Positions 7,700 through 16,342 of a stretch of 64,000 nucleotides of DNA are shown one piece after another. Every line of letters begins with the position of its first letter. Within the stretch, counting starts at the first letter, position 1. The notes beneath the pieces were generated by a model. The model did not search any database. It was not told where the DNA came from and worked only from the letters and a program-made list of their open reading frames with translations. This DNA comes from Acinetobacter chengduensis (lineage in GTDB: Bacteria > Pseudomonadota > Gammaproteobacteria > Pseudomonadales > Moraxellaceae), in the NCBI RefSeq assembly GCF_003664645.1, contig NZ_RCHC01000006.1:124001-188000 (forward strand). Direction: 5' to 3'. The translations under genes and the position numbers were made by a program.

Positions 7700-8902
7700 A
7701 TGAATAAAAATTCTCCTCCGCGAGACATACTAGAAAAGCATAAAATCACCAAGTTTTTGATCGAAAACGAAGCGATCATGAATTGGAATATATTACAAAA
7801 ATGTATTTTAATGCTGATATTAGGTGCTGCTGTTCATGTGACTTGGATTATTTGGAAAGTCTCAGTCTTACTCATGCCTAATCTTTGGCAATGGGTTGAC
7901 TTGCCTTTATTAAAATTGCAGTTAGGGATAAATATTGTCTTTTTAGTCCTGATGCTATTACTCATTTATCCATGTTATGCATTGAAAAATCGTCCGTGGG
8001 CCCAAGTACTCTTACCCTATGTCTCTGTCGGCCTATTTGTAGTTTCACTATGCCGTGATGGTTATATTATAGGTGTACTGAGCCCCGCAACCATGACAGC
8101 TTATGTGAGTCTGGTCACTGTTGGCTTAGTGTTGTTTCCACGCGCGATTGTTTATAGTGCTTTTATCCCTGCCACGATTTTTTTAACTGGATGTATGTTC
8201 TTAAGCCAATTGGGCTACATCCCCTATTCACCCGTTTTTCATATCCATAGTTATTATTTTAATAATGCCTTTTGGCTCATTTCGATGGCCTTTTTCATTG
8301 CTCCCATTCTTGTCACTTGCCTAGTGCTATTTGAAATTTTATTGAGTCAGTGGCGCTACCGTGAACGACTAATTAAAAAGCTCAGCCAAATAGACCCGCT
8401 GACAAATTTGTTTAATCGTCGTCAAATCAATCAGTGCCTCGATCAAATCGTGCAAGAGCATGAAGAAAACTATGCTTTGGTACTTTTAGATCTCGATCAT
8501 TTTAAGTTTATTAATGATGATTATGGTCATGACAAAGGTGATGAAACTTTAGTTCGTGTGGCTGAAGTGCTCAATATGCACTTACGCGATAGTGATGTGG
8601 TCGGTCGCTTTGGCGGGGAAGAATTTATTTTAATTTTACATAAATCTAATCTCGAACAAGCTACACAAGCTGCTGAGCGTTGCCGTACTGCAATTCAAGC
8701 ACTTGAAATTTACAGTGATGATGGCGAAAGAATTCATGTCACTGCCAGTTTTGGTATTGCCATTTCACAGGCAGAACTGCGCCCACAACAATTACTCAGT
8801 CAAGCAGATAAAGCACTGTATGAAGCGAAAGCCAGTGGCCGTAATCAAGTAAAAACATTTACGTTAAAAACACAACCTGACACAGCCACTGCATCACTTT
8901 AA
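7700..8902 (+). CDS. Membrane diguanylate cyclase (GGDEF)
   Basis: A 400-residue protein with about six membrane helices in residues 30-215 and a C-terminal GGDEF domain (about 228-390). The active-site motif is GGEEF at 305-309, with RDSD at 296-299, the inhibitory RxxD site five residues before it, so product feedback is expected. LDLDHFKFINDDYGHDKGD is the substrate-binding segment. It should make cyclic di-GMP from two GTP. I do not recognise the membrane sensor part as a named domain. The ATG at 7700 begins a leader of 30 hydrophilic residues; the ATG at about 7778 (MNWNILQ) is an alternative. The stop overlaps the GST stop by four bases on the other strand. Confidence 0.9.
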   Translation: MNKNSPPRDILEKHKITKFLIENEAIMNWNILQKCILMLILGAAVHVTWIIWKVSVLLMPNLWQWVDLPLLKLQLGINIVFLVLMLLLIYPCYALKNRPWAQVLLPYVSVGLFVVSLCRDGYIIGVLSPATMTAYVSLVTVGLVLFPRAIVYSAFIPATIFLTGCMFLSQLGYIPYSPVFHIHSYYFNNAFWLISMAFFIAPILVTCLVLFEILLSQWRYRERLIKKLSQIDPLTNLFNRRQINQCLDQIVQEHEENYALVLLDLDHFKFINDDYGHDKGDETLVRVAEVLNMHLRDSDVVGRFGGEEFILILHKSNLEQATQAAERCRTAIQALEIYSDDGERIHVTASFGIAISQAELRPQQLLSQADKALYEAKASGRNQVKTFTLKTQPDTATASL

Positions 8903-9543
8903 GTTGTAGTTTCTGCCATGGCACCTTGTATCCATAATTGCACCGCTGGATGTGCCAGTACAGTATTCATATATTGCACGGAGGAAGAATTCACTGGTAA
9001 TTGGTAGCTTTTTAAACGGCAAACCACCGGTGCATAAAAAGCATCAGCAATTGAAAAATTACCACATAAAAAGCCTTCTAGTTGCGGGCGTTCTGCCCAA
9101 ATCTGCTCAATGCGCTGAACATCTTGACGTAGCTCAGCACTAGATGACCACAAAGCTTGGCCTTCGTGAGCCAAATCTGCGGTGATATTCATCGGACATT
9201 TACTTCGTAAGGATACAAAACTGCTGTGCATTTCTGCGCTCATAGAGCGTGCTCGTGCTCTCAGTCCTCGATCCTCAGGCCACAGGGCTTGGTCTGGAAA
9301 CAGCTCCGCCAGATACTCACAAATTGCCAGTGAATCCCATATCACCCTATCGTCATGAACCAATGCCGGCACCTTGCCATTACCATTCAGTTTCTGCATG
9401 GTTTGAGTAAATGTATTTTCAGCAAGGTCTAGCCCCGAAAACCGCACCAATACTTCTTCGAAAGGCAAATCAAACGCAGTACAAACGAGCCATGCCCGCA
9501 TCGACCAACTCGATAGGTTTTTATTACCAATATATAAGCGCAT
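8899..9543 (-). CDS. Glutathione S-transferase
   Basis: A 214-residue GST. The N-terminal thioredoxin-like half begins MRLYIGNKNLSSWSMRAWL, with the likely catalytic Ser in the SSWS segment, and holds GKVPALVHDDRVIWDSLAICEYLAE, the glutathione-binding VPxL...DSLAI stretch. The C-terminal helical half has SIADAFYAPV (the N-capping box region). The SSWSMRAWL pattern is common in bacterial GSTs close to the zeta/YfcF-like group; substrate is unknown. It starts 12 bases after the dsbD stop, so the two are probably cotranscribed, giving a thiol-redox pair. Confidence 0.92.
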   Translation of the reverse strand: MRLYIGNKNLSSWSMRAWLVCTAFDLPFEEVLVRFSGLDLAENTFTQTMQKLNGNGKVPALVHDDRVIWDSLAICEYLAELFPDQALWPEDRGLRARARSMSAEMHSSFVSLRSKCPMNITADLAHEGQALWSSSAELRQDVQRIEQIWAERPQLEGFLCGNFSIADAFYAPVVCRLKSYQLPVNSSSVQYMNTVLAHPAVQLWIQGAMAETTT

Positions 9544-9554
9544 GCCTACTCTCC

Positions 9555-11372
9555 CTAAGGGGTCTCTAAGGCCTCAAAATCTTGTAGTTGGCCTAAGAGT
9601 TCGGCCTCAGTAAATGCACCCGTCAAACGCAGACCACGTACTTCTTGATGTGTATGATCTAAGAATAAATAAGTCGGTGGGCCCAAAATATCCCATTGAT
9701 TGAGCAGTGCTTGATGCTCTGCATCATAATGGCTCAAATCTAGTTTGATTAGATAATACGGTGCCAGTGCTTGTTGCACATTCGCTGATTTTAAAATTCT
9801 GTGTTCAATTGGCTGACAAGCCACACACCAATCTGCATAGACATCAATCACCGCTTTTTGCCCTGCAGGAATCTGCTTTAACAGTTGCTCAAATTCAGCA
9901 CGGGTTTGGGCACGATGCCATTGTATATCTTGCTTGGAGGTTGCCACTAAAAAGCGCTGACTTTGTTGATATTGGCTATAAATTAAGTACGGAACTGCAA
10001 GGCACAAAGCCACGATATACAGCCATTTTAATTGGCTATTGCGCTTAAAAATATGCCACAGCACATAGGCCACAAAGCTTAGCCCTAGTGCCAAAGAAAA
10101 CCATTGCATCCATGCATCACCCATTAATGGACGAACAAAATACAAAGCCAACCCTAGCATGAGAAAAGCAAACAGTACTTTTACTTGGTTCATCCACAAC
10201 CCTGCCTGAGGCAAAATACGTGAACCCAGTACACTTGCAAGCAGTAATGGTGTTCCCATACCAAAGCCCAGTGCAAATAGGAGTAAAGCACCCTGCCACT
10301 GACTTTGGGTTTGAGAGATAAATAGCAATGCACCTGCCAATGGTGCGGTCATACATGGGCCAACCAATAGCGCGGAGATCATTCCCATGACGCCAGCACC
10401 CAATAAACTGCCACCACGTTGCATAGACTGCACGCGATCCAAACGGTTCATTAGGCCTTGTGGGAGTTTTAATTCAAATAAACCAAAAAGGTTAAACGCA
10501 AACACCACAAACAATAAACTGAATGCAATTAAGGTCGATGGTTGTTGTAGCCAGCGCTGAAAACTTAATCCTGCGGATGACGCAATCAAACCTAAGCCCG
10601 CATACACCAATGCCATACTACAGACAAACGTCAGTGCAATCATCCAAGCTTTTAAGCCCTTGCTATCACGGACAATTAATGAGGTCAGAATGGGAAGCAT
10701 GGGCAATGAACAAGGTGTAAATGCCAGTAAGCAACCTAGGCCAAAAAATAGCAGCAAGCCGAAGCCCCACGAACTTTCTGCCAAGATATCAGACCACTGT
10801 TGGTCTTGAGCACGGTTTTCAAGTTGCGTAGCTGAGGTTGTAGATGATACATCCGGCGTCGCTTCTGTAGAGGCTGTGGTCAGATTCTGCCCTGCACCAG
10901 AGGCATTGCTGGACGCTAAATCTAAAATCCGCTTGGGCGCTATACTTTGATTTTGTACGCTGACCAAACCCGATTCATCAGTCCGAAAGTTAATACTTTG
11001 TGGCGGGTAACACACTCGATCTTGCGCACAGCCTTGCCAAATCACTTGATATTCAGTCGTGGCTTGTGTGGGTACATGCAATGCTAATTGCTGAAAATAG
11101 ACTTGAACCTTGCCATAGTTATCATCATGCAATTGCATTGCAGGAGGTAAGGTCAAAGGTACAGAATGCTGTCCGTGTTTTACTTCTATTTTGTGCTGAT
11201 AAAGATAGTAGTGCTCTGGAATAGTCCAACGAATTTCCGCTTCGTTGTCTTGAGTCGAACTAATTTGTATCGGAAAGGCTTGTTCAGCAGACAGCAACGC
11301 GGGCGCTGCTGATCCTGTCACTGAAGTTAAACTTAATGCGATGGCTACGCATCCATAAGCCAAAATTTTCAT
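9555..11372 (-). CDS. dsbD: Thiol:disulfide interchange protein DsbD
   Basis: A 605-residue inner-membrane reductant carrier that passes electrons from cytoplasmic thioredoxin to periplasmic proteins. The three functional parts are present in order: a signal peptide and periplasmic alpha domain with its Cys pair (GCAQDRVCYPP, about residues 114-121), a membrane beta domain with the two key cysteines (FTPCSLPMLPI and VGPCMTAPLAG), and a C-terminal thioredoxin-like gamma domain with DWCVACQPIE. All six redox cysteines are kept. It is a little longer than E. coli DsbD (565), the extra length being a Ser/Thr/Ala-rich linker after the alpha domain (about 145-190). It leads into the GST gene. Confidence 0.95.
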   Translation of the reverse strand: MKILAYGCVAIALSLTSVTGSAAPALLSAEQAFPIQISSTQDNEAEIRWTIPEHYYLYQHKIEVKHGQHSVPLTLPPAMQLHDDNYGKVQVYFQQLALHVPTQATTEYQVIWQGCAQDRVCYPPQSINFRTDESGLVSVQNQSIAPKRILDLASSNASGAGQNLTTASTEATPDVSSTTSATQLENRAQDQQWSDILAESSWGFGLLLFFGLGCLLAFTPCSLPMLPILTSLIVRDSKGLKAWMIALTFVCSMALVYAGLGLIASSAGLSFQRWLQQPSTLIAFSLLFVVFAFNLFGLFELKLPQGLMNRLDRVQSMQRGGSLLGAGVMGMISALLVGPCMTAPLAGALLFISQTQSQWQGALLLFALGFGMGTPLLLASVLGSRILPQAGLWMNQVKVLFAFLMLGLALYFVRPLMGDAWMQWFSLALGLSFVAYVLWHIFKRNSQLKWLYIVALCLAVPYLIYSQYQQSQRFLVATSKQDIQWHRAQTRAEFEQLLKQIPAGQKAVIDVYADWCVACQPIEHRILKSANVQQALAPYYLIKLDLSHYDAEHQALLNQWDILGPPTYLFLDHTHQEVRGLRLTGAFTEAELLGQLQDFEALETP

Positions 11373-11420
11373 GCAACTGGACTCTGCTGATTATAAGATT
11401 TTGATGTCAGGCTAAGGCTA

Positions 11421-12191
11421 TTAAAATAAGTATGAAACGCCTAAACCAGATTGGTAACCTTTATACGTGCCATTCAAATCTACACCAACACTGGCATCGA
11501 ATTGAAGACGATCATTGACCGTATAAATTAAACCCGTACCCAAAGCATATTCTTTCTGTTCACTCTCTGCTTTACGGAAAACAAATTCAGAAAAGCCTGA
11601 TAAATTGCCCGCAATTTTATACTCAATAGTTGGCACCGCAGAAACTGCCCAATCGCTATTTTGAACCTCATAGCGCATGGTTAAAGAGGTACTAATGAGG
11701 TCGTTATAATCATAAGCCACAGCGGAGCTCAGGCTATAAATATCATCACCATTAGAAAACTCATCATTCCCTGTTGCCAAAATCGCTTCAGCTAAAATTG
11801 CCATGCTGAGTTTGTCATCATTCAGATCAATGGCTTTTTTCAAGCCAATGCTTACATCACCTAAACCATGTTCTTCAACACTACGACCAGCGACTTTGGT
11901 TTTCGCCCAAGCTGGCCCCTGCCAACCCAACTGTAACTCTAAGTCTTTAGCTAAGCCTGTACGAAACAACATATCGGCATTCAATGTTGTGGTTTTTGCT
12001 TTTTGGCCATTTACGCGTGATTCACTATAGCTGACAGAAGGTAAACCTTGCTCCCAAGCCAATTGTCCAACAGGTGTAATTCCAGTACCAAAGCCTTCCC
12101 CAGGGCGGTCAAAGGAAAAATCTGCAGCCATTGCATGGCTAGCACCACCCACAGCTACGGCCAAAAAAGATAATGTTTTGATTATTTTCAT
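11421..12191 (-). CDS. Outer-membrane beta-barrel protein (phenol MetA-like family)
   Basis: A 256-residue exported protein with a Sec signal peptide (ends SHAMAAD, about residue 23) and a C-terminal phenylalanine (GLGVSYLF) as needed for outer-membrane insertion. Alternating polar/hydrophobic strands fill the mature part. The opening DFSFDRPGEGFGTGITPVGQLAWEQGLP resembles the putative MetA-pathway/transporter family of outer-membrane proteins (PF13557-like). Function unknown; a channel is possible. It starts 24 bases after the stop of the ankyrin-like gene and ends 48 bases before dsbD, so it could be part of a longer unit; I see no terminator in those gaps. Confidence 0.75.
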   Translation of the reverse strand: MKIIKTLSFLAVAVGGASHAMAADFSFDRPGEGFGTGITPVGQLAWEQGLPSVSYSESRVNGQKAKTTTLNADMLFRTGLAKDLELQLGWQGPAWAKTKVAGRSVEEHGLGDVSIGLKKAIDLNDDKLSMAILAEAILATGNDEFSNGDDIYSLSSAVAYDYNDLISTSLTMRYEVQNSDWAVSAVPTIEYKIAGNLSGFSEFVFRKAESEQKEYALGTGLIYTVNDRLQFDASVGVDLNGTYKGYQSGLGVSYLF

Positions 12192-12215
12192 ATATAGTCT
12201 CTCAATAGCTAAAAA

Positions 12216-12758
12216 TTAAGCTAATTCTTTGGTCATTTTTGCGCCATGCTTACGCAGTAATTCTAAAGTTTGCTTTTCTTCTAGCAATGCTTCATCCCAG
12301 TTGATTTCATCGAAATCACAATCAAAAAATAATTCACTAATTGAAGATAAAATTGTTAAATCATCACTGTCTTTTGTATTTGGATCTACTTTTTCATCCA
12401 ATAAACGTTGCACCGCAGGTGTGCAGGCCGCGCTTGCAGCATCCCATAACGGGCCATAAATTTCTTCGGCATCCCAAAGGTGTACATTCGCCTTCGCTTG
12501 AATCAGTGCTTCCAAAATATCCAGATGAACTGCCAACAACTGCTGTTTTTCTTCTTCTGCTAAAGGCTGATCCGCTTCATAAGCTTCACATACAGTTTCC
12601 CACCATTTAAATAAGCCATCTGACCATACAGAAATCGCTGGGCCTTTTTCAAGGTCAATAAAGTTTGGATTGAGACCTTCCGCCAAAAGTCGCTTTACTT
12701 GCTCAAGATCTAGTTCCTCTAAAGCTTGTACAAAGACTTGCTGTTGGGCATTTAACAT
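12216..12758 (-). CDS. Ankyrin-like repeat protein, acidic
   Basis: A 180-residue cytoplasmic, strongly acidic protein. It shows degenerate ankyrin-type units: QALEELDLEQVKRLLAEGLNPNFID near the start, HLDILEALIQAKANVHLWD in the middle, TPAVQRLLDEKVDPNTKD, and KQTLELLRKHGAKM at the end. Ankyrin units mediate protein contacts; the partner is unknown. There is no signal peptide, unlike the other ankyrin protein at 38196-38726. It begins 160 bases from the HPF-type gene, which ends in a terminator, so it likely has its own promoter and may lead into the outer-membrane protein gene. Confidence 0.75.
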   Translation of the reverse strand: MLNAQQQVFVQALEELDLEQVKRLLAEGLNPNFIDLEKGPAISVWSDGLFKWWETVCEAYEADQPLAEEEKQQLLAVHLDILEALIQAKANVHLWDAEEIYGPLWDAASAACTPAVQRLLDEKVDPNTKDSDDLTILSSISELFFDCDFDEINWDEALLEEKQTLELLRKHGAKMTKELA

Positions 12759-12877
12759 TTAGAAAGCTCACTTCAATTCATTTTGTATATTATGCCGAAT
12801 AAACGGTCTCTTGTTTGAGCTAAATGTAAAACAAATTTAAATAATTCACTGTAACAAATATGCTCAATCTTCCGCGC

Positions 12878-12903
12878 ATAAAAAAAGCCCCGAAGGGCTT
12901 TTT
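12878..12903 (-). terminator. Terminator of the HPF/RaiA-type gene
   Basis: AAGCCC (12885-12890), CGAA loop, GGGCTT (12895-12900), A-run on the left. It follows the stop of the minus-strand gene at 12919. Confidence 0.85.
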
Positions 12904-12918
12904 AGCAGTAAATGCATT

Positions 12919-13290
12919 TTAATCAAATGCTTCTTCACCCGCTTCATCTGCATCCGCCAATTCTGGCTGTGTACTACGCGGATTTTCTTTTTTCTCAAAC
13001 AGATGTTCTAAACTACGTTTTAGTCGATCAATGGCACCATGGACTGCAGTATCGACATTATGCGCACGGTGATGCACCACTACCGCCTTCAAACCTGCTG
13101 GACGCGCTTCGATCATACATTTGATGTCGTCGTCGCCACCTTTGTCCCCATTTTCATCACTTAAATGCACCGAAAAATGCGTAATTCGTTCACTATGACG
13201 TTGAAATTCTTGATTGAGCTCTGCACGTATATATGTAATTAAACGATCACTATTTTGAATGTTTTTATCAGTACGGATTTCAATATTCAT
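12919..13290 (-). CDS. HPF/RaiA-family ribosome-associated protein
   Basis: A 123-residue protein of the ribosome hibernation family. The beta-alpha-beta-beta-beta-alpha pattern is visible: MNIEIRTDKNIQNSDRLITYIRAEL, then ITHFSVHLSDENGDKGGDDDIKCMIEARPAGLKAVVVHHRAHNVDTAVHGAIDRLKRSLE. A tail of about 25 acidic residues (QPELADADEAGEEAFD) follows. Such factors bind the 30S subunit in stress or stationary phase and block translation. It is not beside rpoN/ptsN, where the classical hpf lies, so it is a second copy or a divergent relative; I leave the symbol open. Single gene with terminator. Confidence 0.85.
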   Translation of the reverse strand: MNIEIRTDKNIQNSDRLITYIRAELNQEFQRHSERITHFSVHLSDENGDKGGDDDIKCMIEARPAGLKAVVVHHRAHNVDTAVHGAIDRLKRSLEHLFEKKENPRSTQPELADADEAGEEAFD

Positions 13291-13760
13291 AATATCATCC
13301 TCGACTTTTTCGGTCTTTCAATATTCTAAAAATTGTGCAAAACTTATTTATTTCGGCACGCTTTAACATGCTGTTTTAAAACAGCAAATTCATTTTTCAA
13401 CTTCGTTTGGAACGTATTCCTCCACATTGAATAATGAACACTTTGAATGTCTGCAGAACTGTGCTCTTATACTTCGAATATCGTGCCTAAATTGATTTTT
13501 TGCAAGTGCTATTTTTAAATTTTTTAAAATTCCTTACACAATGTAAGACTTTTTACTACAAATTGCTTCATTGCGTTGGGTTTTGCACTGAAATAAGCAC
13601 ACAAATGCTCCGCTCAAACTTTATATAACGGCTTTTATTGATCTAAAATTTAATTTTTTTATTATTTGATAAATATAAATATTGTTTGAAATAACAGCAC
13701 AAATAAAATTTAAATTCGTTCGCCTAATCATTTTTGGCTTTATTTTTGCTTAAGAATCTG
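13291..13760. other. AT-rich intergenic region upstream of the Tsx-like gene
   Basis: About 470 very AT-rich bases between two divergent genes. No gene candidates. It should hold promoters for both. Nothing else noticed apart from A/T tracts around 13630-13720. Confidence 0.4.
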
Positions 13761-13766
13761 TATGCT
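13761..13766 (+). promoter_or_regulatory. Probable -10 box of the Tsx-like gene
   Basis: TATGCT lies 29 bases ahead of the ATG. The -35 is unclear (TTTATT about 16 bases upstream). The ribosome site is strong: GGGGGAG at 13780-13786. Confidence 0.4.
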
Positions 13767-13794
13767 TTCATTGCTTCTTGGGGGAGACATTTAA

Positions 13795-14541
13795 ATGAAA
13801 CTTACACAAATCGTTACCGCATGTACTTTGGCTTCAGCGGCTGCGTTCGCACAAGCTGCGCCAATCTGGCAAGACTTCAGCATTACAGGTTTATATGGTG
13901 AAGACTATGCATTTCCAGGTGCTGGTGACAACAATAAGCAATCAACTGCTACTTTTGAATACACTGCAAAGTTAAAGTATGGTGATTTTTTTGCTTTTGC
14001 TGACCGTACACACAATGATTCAGGCAATGCGACTTATTTTGAAGCATCGCCACGTTTAAGTCTTGGTGCTGTAACAGATAAAAAATTGGAACTTGGTCCA
14101 ATTAAAGATGTATTACTTGCAGGTACTTGGGAAGGTAATAGTGCAAACTATCCTGGTAGCGACTTCAACAACTATCTATATGGTGTGGGTGTTGATTTAG
14201 CGATTCCTTATTTCCAATATGCTCAAGTAAACTTGTATCGTGCAAATAACGATGGCAACACACCTGATGACTATCAGTTAACGCTGGTATACGGCGTACC
14301 GTTCAAGTTAGGTTCTGAAGACTTTCTTGTAGATGGCTTCCTTGATTGGTCAACTGCTGAAGAAAATGGCCATGCAAGCGAATTAAACTGGACAACTCAG
14401 TGGAAATGGAACGCAGGTAAACATATTTCTCCAGACACACGTTTATACTTTGGTATTGAACACTCTATGTGGAATAACAAATACGCTGTGAAAGCCAATA
14501 ACGAAAATAATGTCAGTGCTTTAGTGAAATACCACTTCTAA
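13795..14541 (+). CDS. Tsx-like nucleoside channel outer-membrane protein
   Basis: A 248-residue outer-membrane barrel. Sec signal peptide with cleavage near AQAAP (residue 22); C-terminal phenylalanine in ALVKYHF. Features such as WQDFSITGLYGEDY, ATFEYTAKLKYGDFFAFADRT and the GVGVDLAIPYFQYAQVNLYRANND run match the Channel_Tsx/OmpK family. Tsx proteins let nucleosides through the outer membrane; substrate here is inferred from family only. It has a strong ribosome site, its own promoter and its own terminator. Confidence 0.8.
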   Translation: MKLTQIVTACTLASAAAFAQAAPIWQDFSITGLYGEDYAFPGAGDNNKQSTATFEYTAKLKYGDFFAFADRTHNDSGNATYFEASPRLSLGAVTDKKLELGPIKDVLLAGTWEGNSANYPGSDFNNYLYGVGVDLAIPYFQYAQVNLYRANNDGNTPDDYQLTLVYGVPFKLGSEDFLVDGFLDWSTAEENGHASELNWTTQWKWNAGKHISPDTRLYFGIEHSMWNNKYAVKANNENNVSALVKYHF

Positions 14542-14561
14542 TTGAGTTTAGATGCACAATT

Positions 14562-14591
14562 AAAAAGCAAGGCAAATGCCTTGCTTTTTTT
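14562..14591 (+). terminator. Intrinsic terminator of the Tsx-like gene
   Basis: AAAGCAAGGC (14564-14573), AAAT loop, GCCTTGCTTT (14578-14587), T-run. Confidence 0.9.
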
Positions 14592-14637
14592 ATGCCGAAG
14601 GCATTCAATATCGCTATTTTGATCATCTGTATAGACT

Positions 14638-15138
14638 ATGGATTTTGTTATACGTGCGACCCAAGAGACTGACTTAGCTGAAATTGTGGCGATTTATAAT
14701 CATGAGGTGACCACGGGCTGTGCTACCTGGAATGATCAAATCTATAGCCTTGAAGACTTCAAAGAAAAGCTGGCAAATTTTCAAGCAAAGCAAGACCCTT
14801 TTTTTGTGATTGAGCATAGCGAAACTCAACAGGTTGCAGGCTATGCTGATTATGCCATGTTCCGTAATTTTTCAGGTTATCGACACACCGTAGAACACTC
14901 GGTCTATATTCATCCACAATATGCCCGCCAAGGCTTGGGTAAACGCCTAATGGAACATTTAATTGCGCATGCAAAAGCGCATCAGGTCCATGTCATGGTT
15001 GCAGGCATTGACCATGCCAATTTGGCATCGATTGCATTACACCAACAACTGGGCTTTATACAAACAGGCTATATGCCTCAAGTTGGGCAAAAATTTGGTC
15101 AATGGCGTGATCTAGTGTTAATGCAACTTAACTTTTAA
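14638..15138 (+). CDS. GNAT acetyltransferase, phosphinothricin/methionine sulfoximine type
   Basis: A 166-residue GNAT enzyme. It starts with FVIRATQETDLAEIVAIYNHEV, has VYIHPQYARQGLGKRLM, where RQGLGK is the acetyl-CoA pyrophosphate loop, then MVAGIDHANLASIALHQQLGFIQTGYM and a closing GQWRDLVLMQ. These are the hallmarks of the phosphinothricin N-acetyltransferase subgroup, whose housekeeping members acetylate methionine sulfoximine/sulfone or similar amino acids. The substrate here is not proven. A terminator precedes it; the short gap (14592-14637) must hold its promoter, though none stands out. Confidence 0.85.
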   Translation: MDFVIRATQETDLAEIVAIYNHEVTTGCATWNDQIYSLEDFKEKLANFQAKQDPFFVIEHSETQQVAGYADYAMFRNFSGYRHTVEHSVYIHPQYARQGLGKRLMEHLIAHAKAHQVHVMVAGIDHANLASIALHQQLGFIQTGYMPQVGQKFGQWRDLVLMQLNF

Positions 15139-15188
15139 ACGACCAGCCACTCACTCAATTGAATAAAAACTCGCTTACTCAAATGCAT

Positions 15189-15674
15189 TTAAATGAGTTT
15201 TTGCGGATGAATCGCATCGACAATCACACTTAGCACCGCAAGATTTTGTCGTGTTGCATCACGGTATAAATCTTGAAGTTGTAAATAAATCAATTTTAAT
15301 TCAGCTAAATTCAGTTCTTGCTCGACCGCTTGTTGCGTGGTTTGCGTCACCAGATATTGGTAATGTGTTTTTACAGCATCAACTGTGATCGTTTGCAATG
15401 CTTGGTGAATCTCTGCAACGCGTACCACCGTGTTGTAGTGTACCGCTCGACCAATATTACGATCAGATAAAGGATGCTCGGCTTGGATTACATACTGCAA
15501 TGATTGTTTAGGTGCATTTTCAGTATTCAGTGTTTTATTCAAAGTATCCCATGCGCTCCCCAACCACACGTGTTCTATGATATCTGCAGAATCTAAAACG
15601 TCTTGAGGACTGGTCACTTGTAGAATTAATTTTTCTAAATCATTCGGATGTACCAAAAGTAAAATTGCTTCCAT
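15189..15674 (-). CDS. DUF1877-like (YfbM-like) protein
   Basis: A 161-residue cytoplasmic protein. The stretch DIIEHVWLGSAWDTLNKTLN, followed by PLSDRNIGRAVHYNTVVRVAEIHQALQTI and VKTHYQYL, resembles the DUF1877/YfbM layout (a KxWDxLH-like segment, then an L-S-x segment, then an alpha-helical C-terminus). Function is unknown. It converges on the GNAT gene with 50 bases between the stops and no terminator that I can mark. The C-terminus reads NLAVLSVIVDAIHP. Family assignment is by eye only and could be wrong. Confidence 0.6.
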   Translation of the reverse strand: MEAILLLVHPNDLEKLILQVTSPQDVLDSADIIEHVWLGSAWDTLNKTLNTENAPKQSLQYVIQAEHPLSDRNIGRAVHYNTVVRVAEIHQALQTITVDAVKTHYQYLVTQTTQQAVEQELNLAELKLIYLQLQDLYRDATRQNLAVLSVIVDAIHPQKLI

Positions 15675-16277
15675 CTCGTTATCGTCTTGTACTAATCATT
15701 TCAATAAATATAAGGTTTAATGCATAAAAAATATGCAATTAATTGTATCTACATCATCAAATTCATTAGGTTTATTGGTATAAAAAGCCCATGATGAATT
15801 TAAAAAGCATGAAAGATATTTCAATTTAATTCGCTTTATAGCGCGGTTATTTTTCATCTGAGCAGATATTCATTTGAGTCCAATACATCACCATAAAATA
15901 TATATTCTCATTCAAAAGAAAGATGCTCATCGGAGCTTGAAATATATTTATAGACACTTTCAATAGATGATGTTCAGAATAAATGCATCAGGATTTACTT
16001 CTCATTAGATAAGCACGGAGCCTATAGCTCATAAATAAAATACACGAGAAAAAACTCAATGTTTCATTCAATTCATTCCCTACTCAATGAGTTACTAAAT
16101 TGATAAAAAACACCTAAATGCTTTAAATAATTCCTTATTCAAAATGATTGAAGATTAAAATATGATCAATGCTGAATTGCAGAAGTCGTTCAAATCCTAA
16201 ATGGTGAATTTAAAACAGGCCATTATGATTGGTTTTTGTAGTGGCTAACTTATATACCTAAAAGCATTTTGCAATCA
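15675..16277. other. AT-rich non-coding gap
   Basis: About 600 bases without a credible gene on either strand. It is rich in A/T tracts and short broken frames. I looked for a worn-out transposase or other pseudogene and found no frame that reads as protein for more than about 20 residues. It could be old remnant sequence, but I cannot show it. Confidence 0.4.
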
Positions 16278-16320
16278 TAAAAAATCATCCCCTTCCATAT
16301 AAGAGAGGATGATCATTTTT
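16278..16320 (-). terminator. Terminator of the urt operon
   Basis: ATCATCC (16284-16290) pairs with GGATGAT (16307-16313), A-run on the left side; 22 bases after the urtE stop. The loop is 16 bases. Confidence 0.75.
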
Positions 16321-16342
16321 ATTTAATTTCAGTTTGATCGTC

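Noticed and set aside
15675..16342. Possible worn-out transposase or pseudogene in the gap after the DUF1877-like gene
   Set aside because: No frame reads as protein for more than about 20 residues and no terminal inverted repeats or target duplications were seen.
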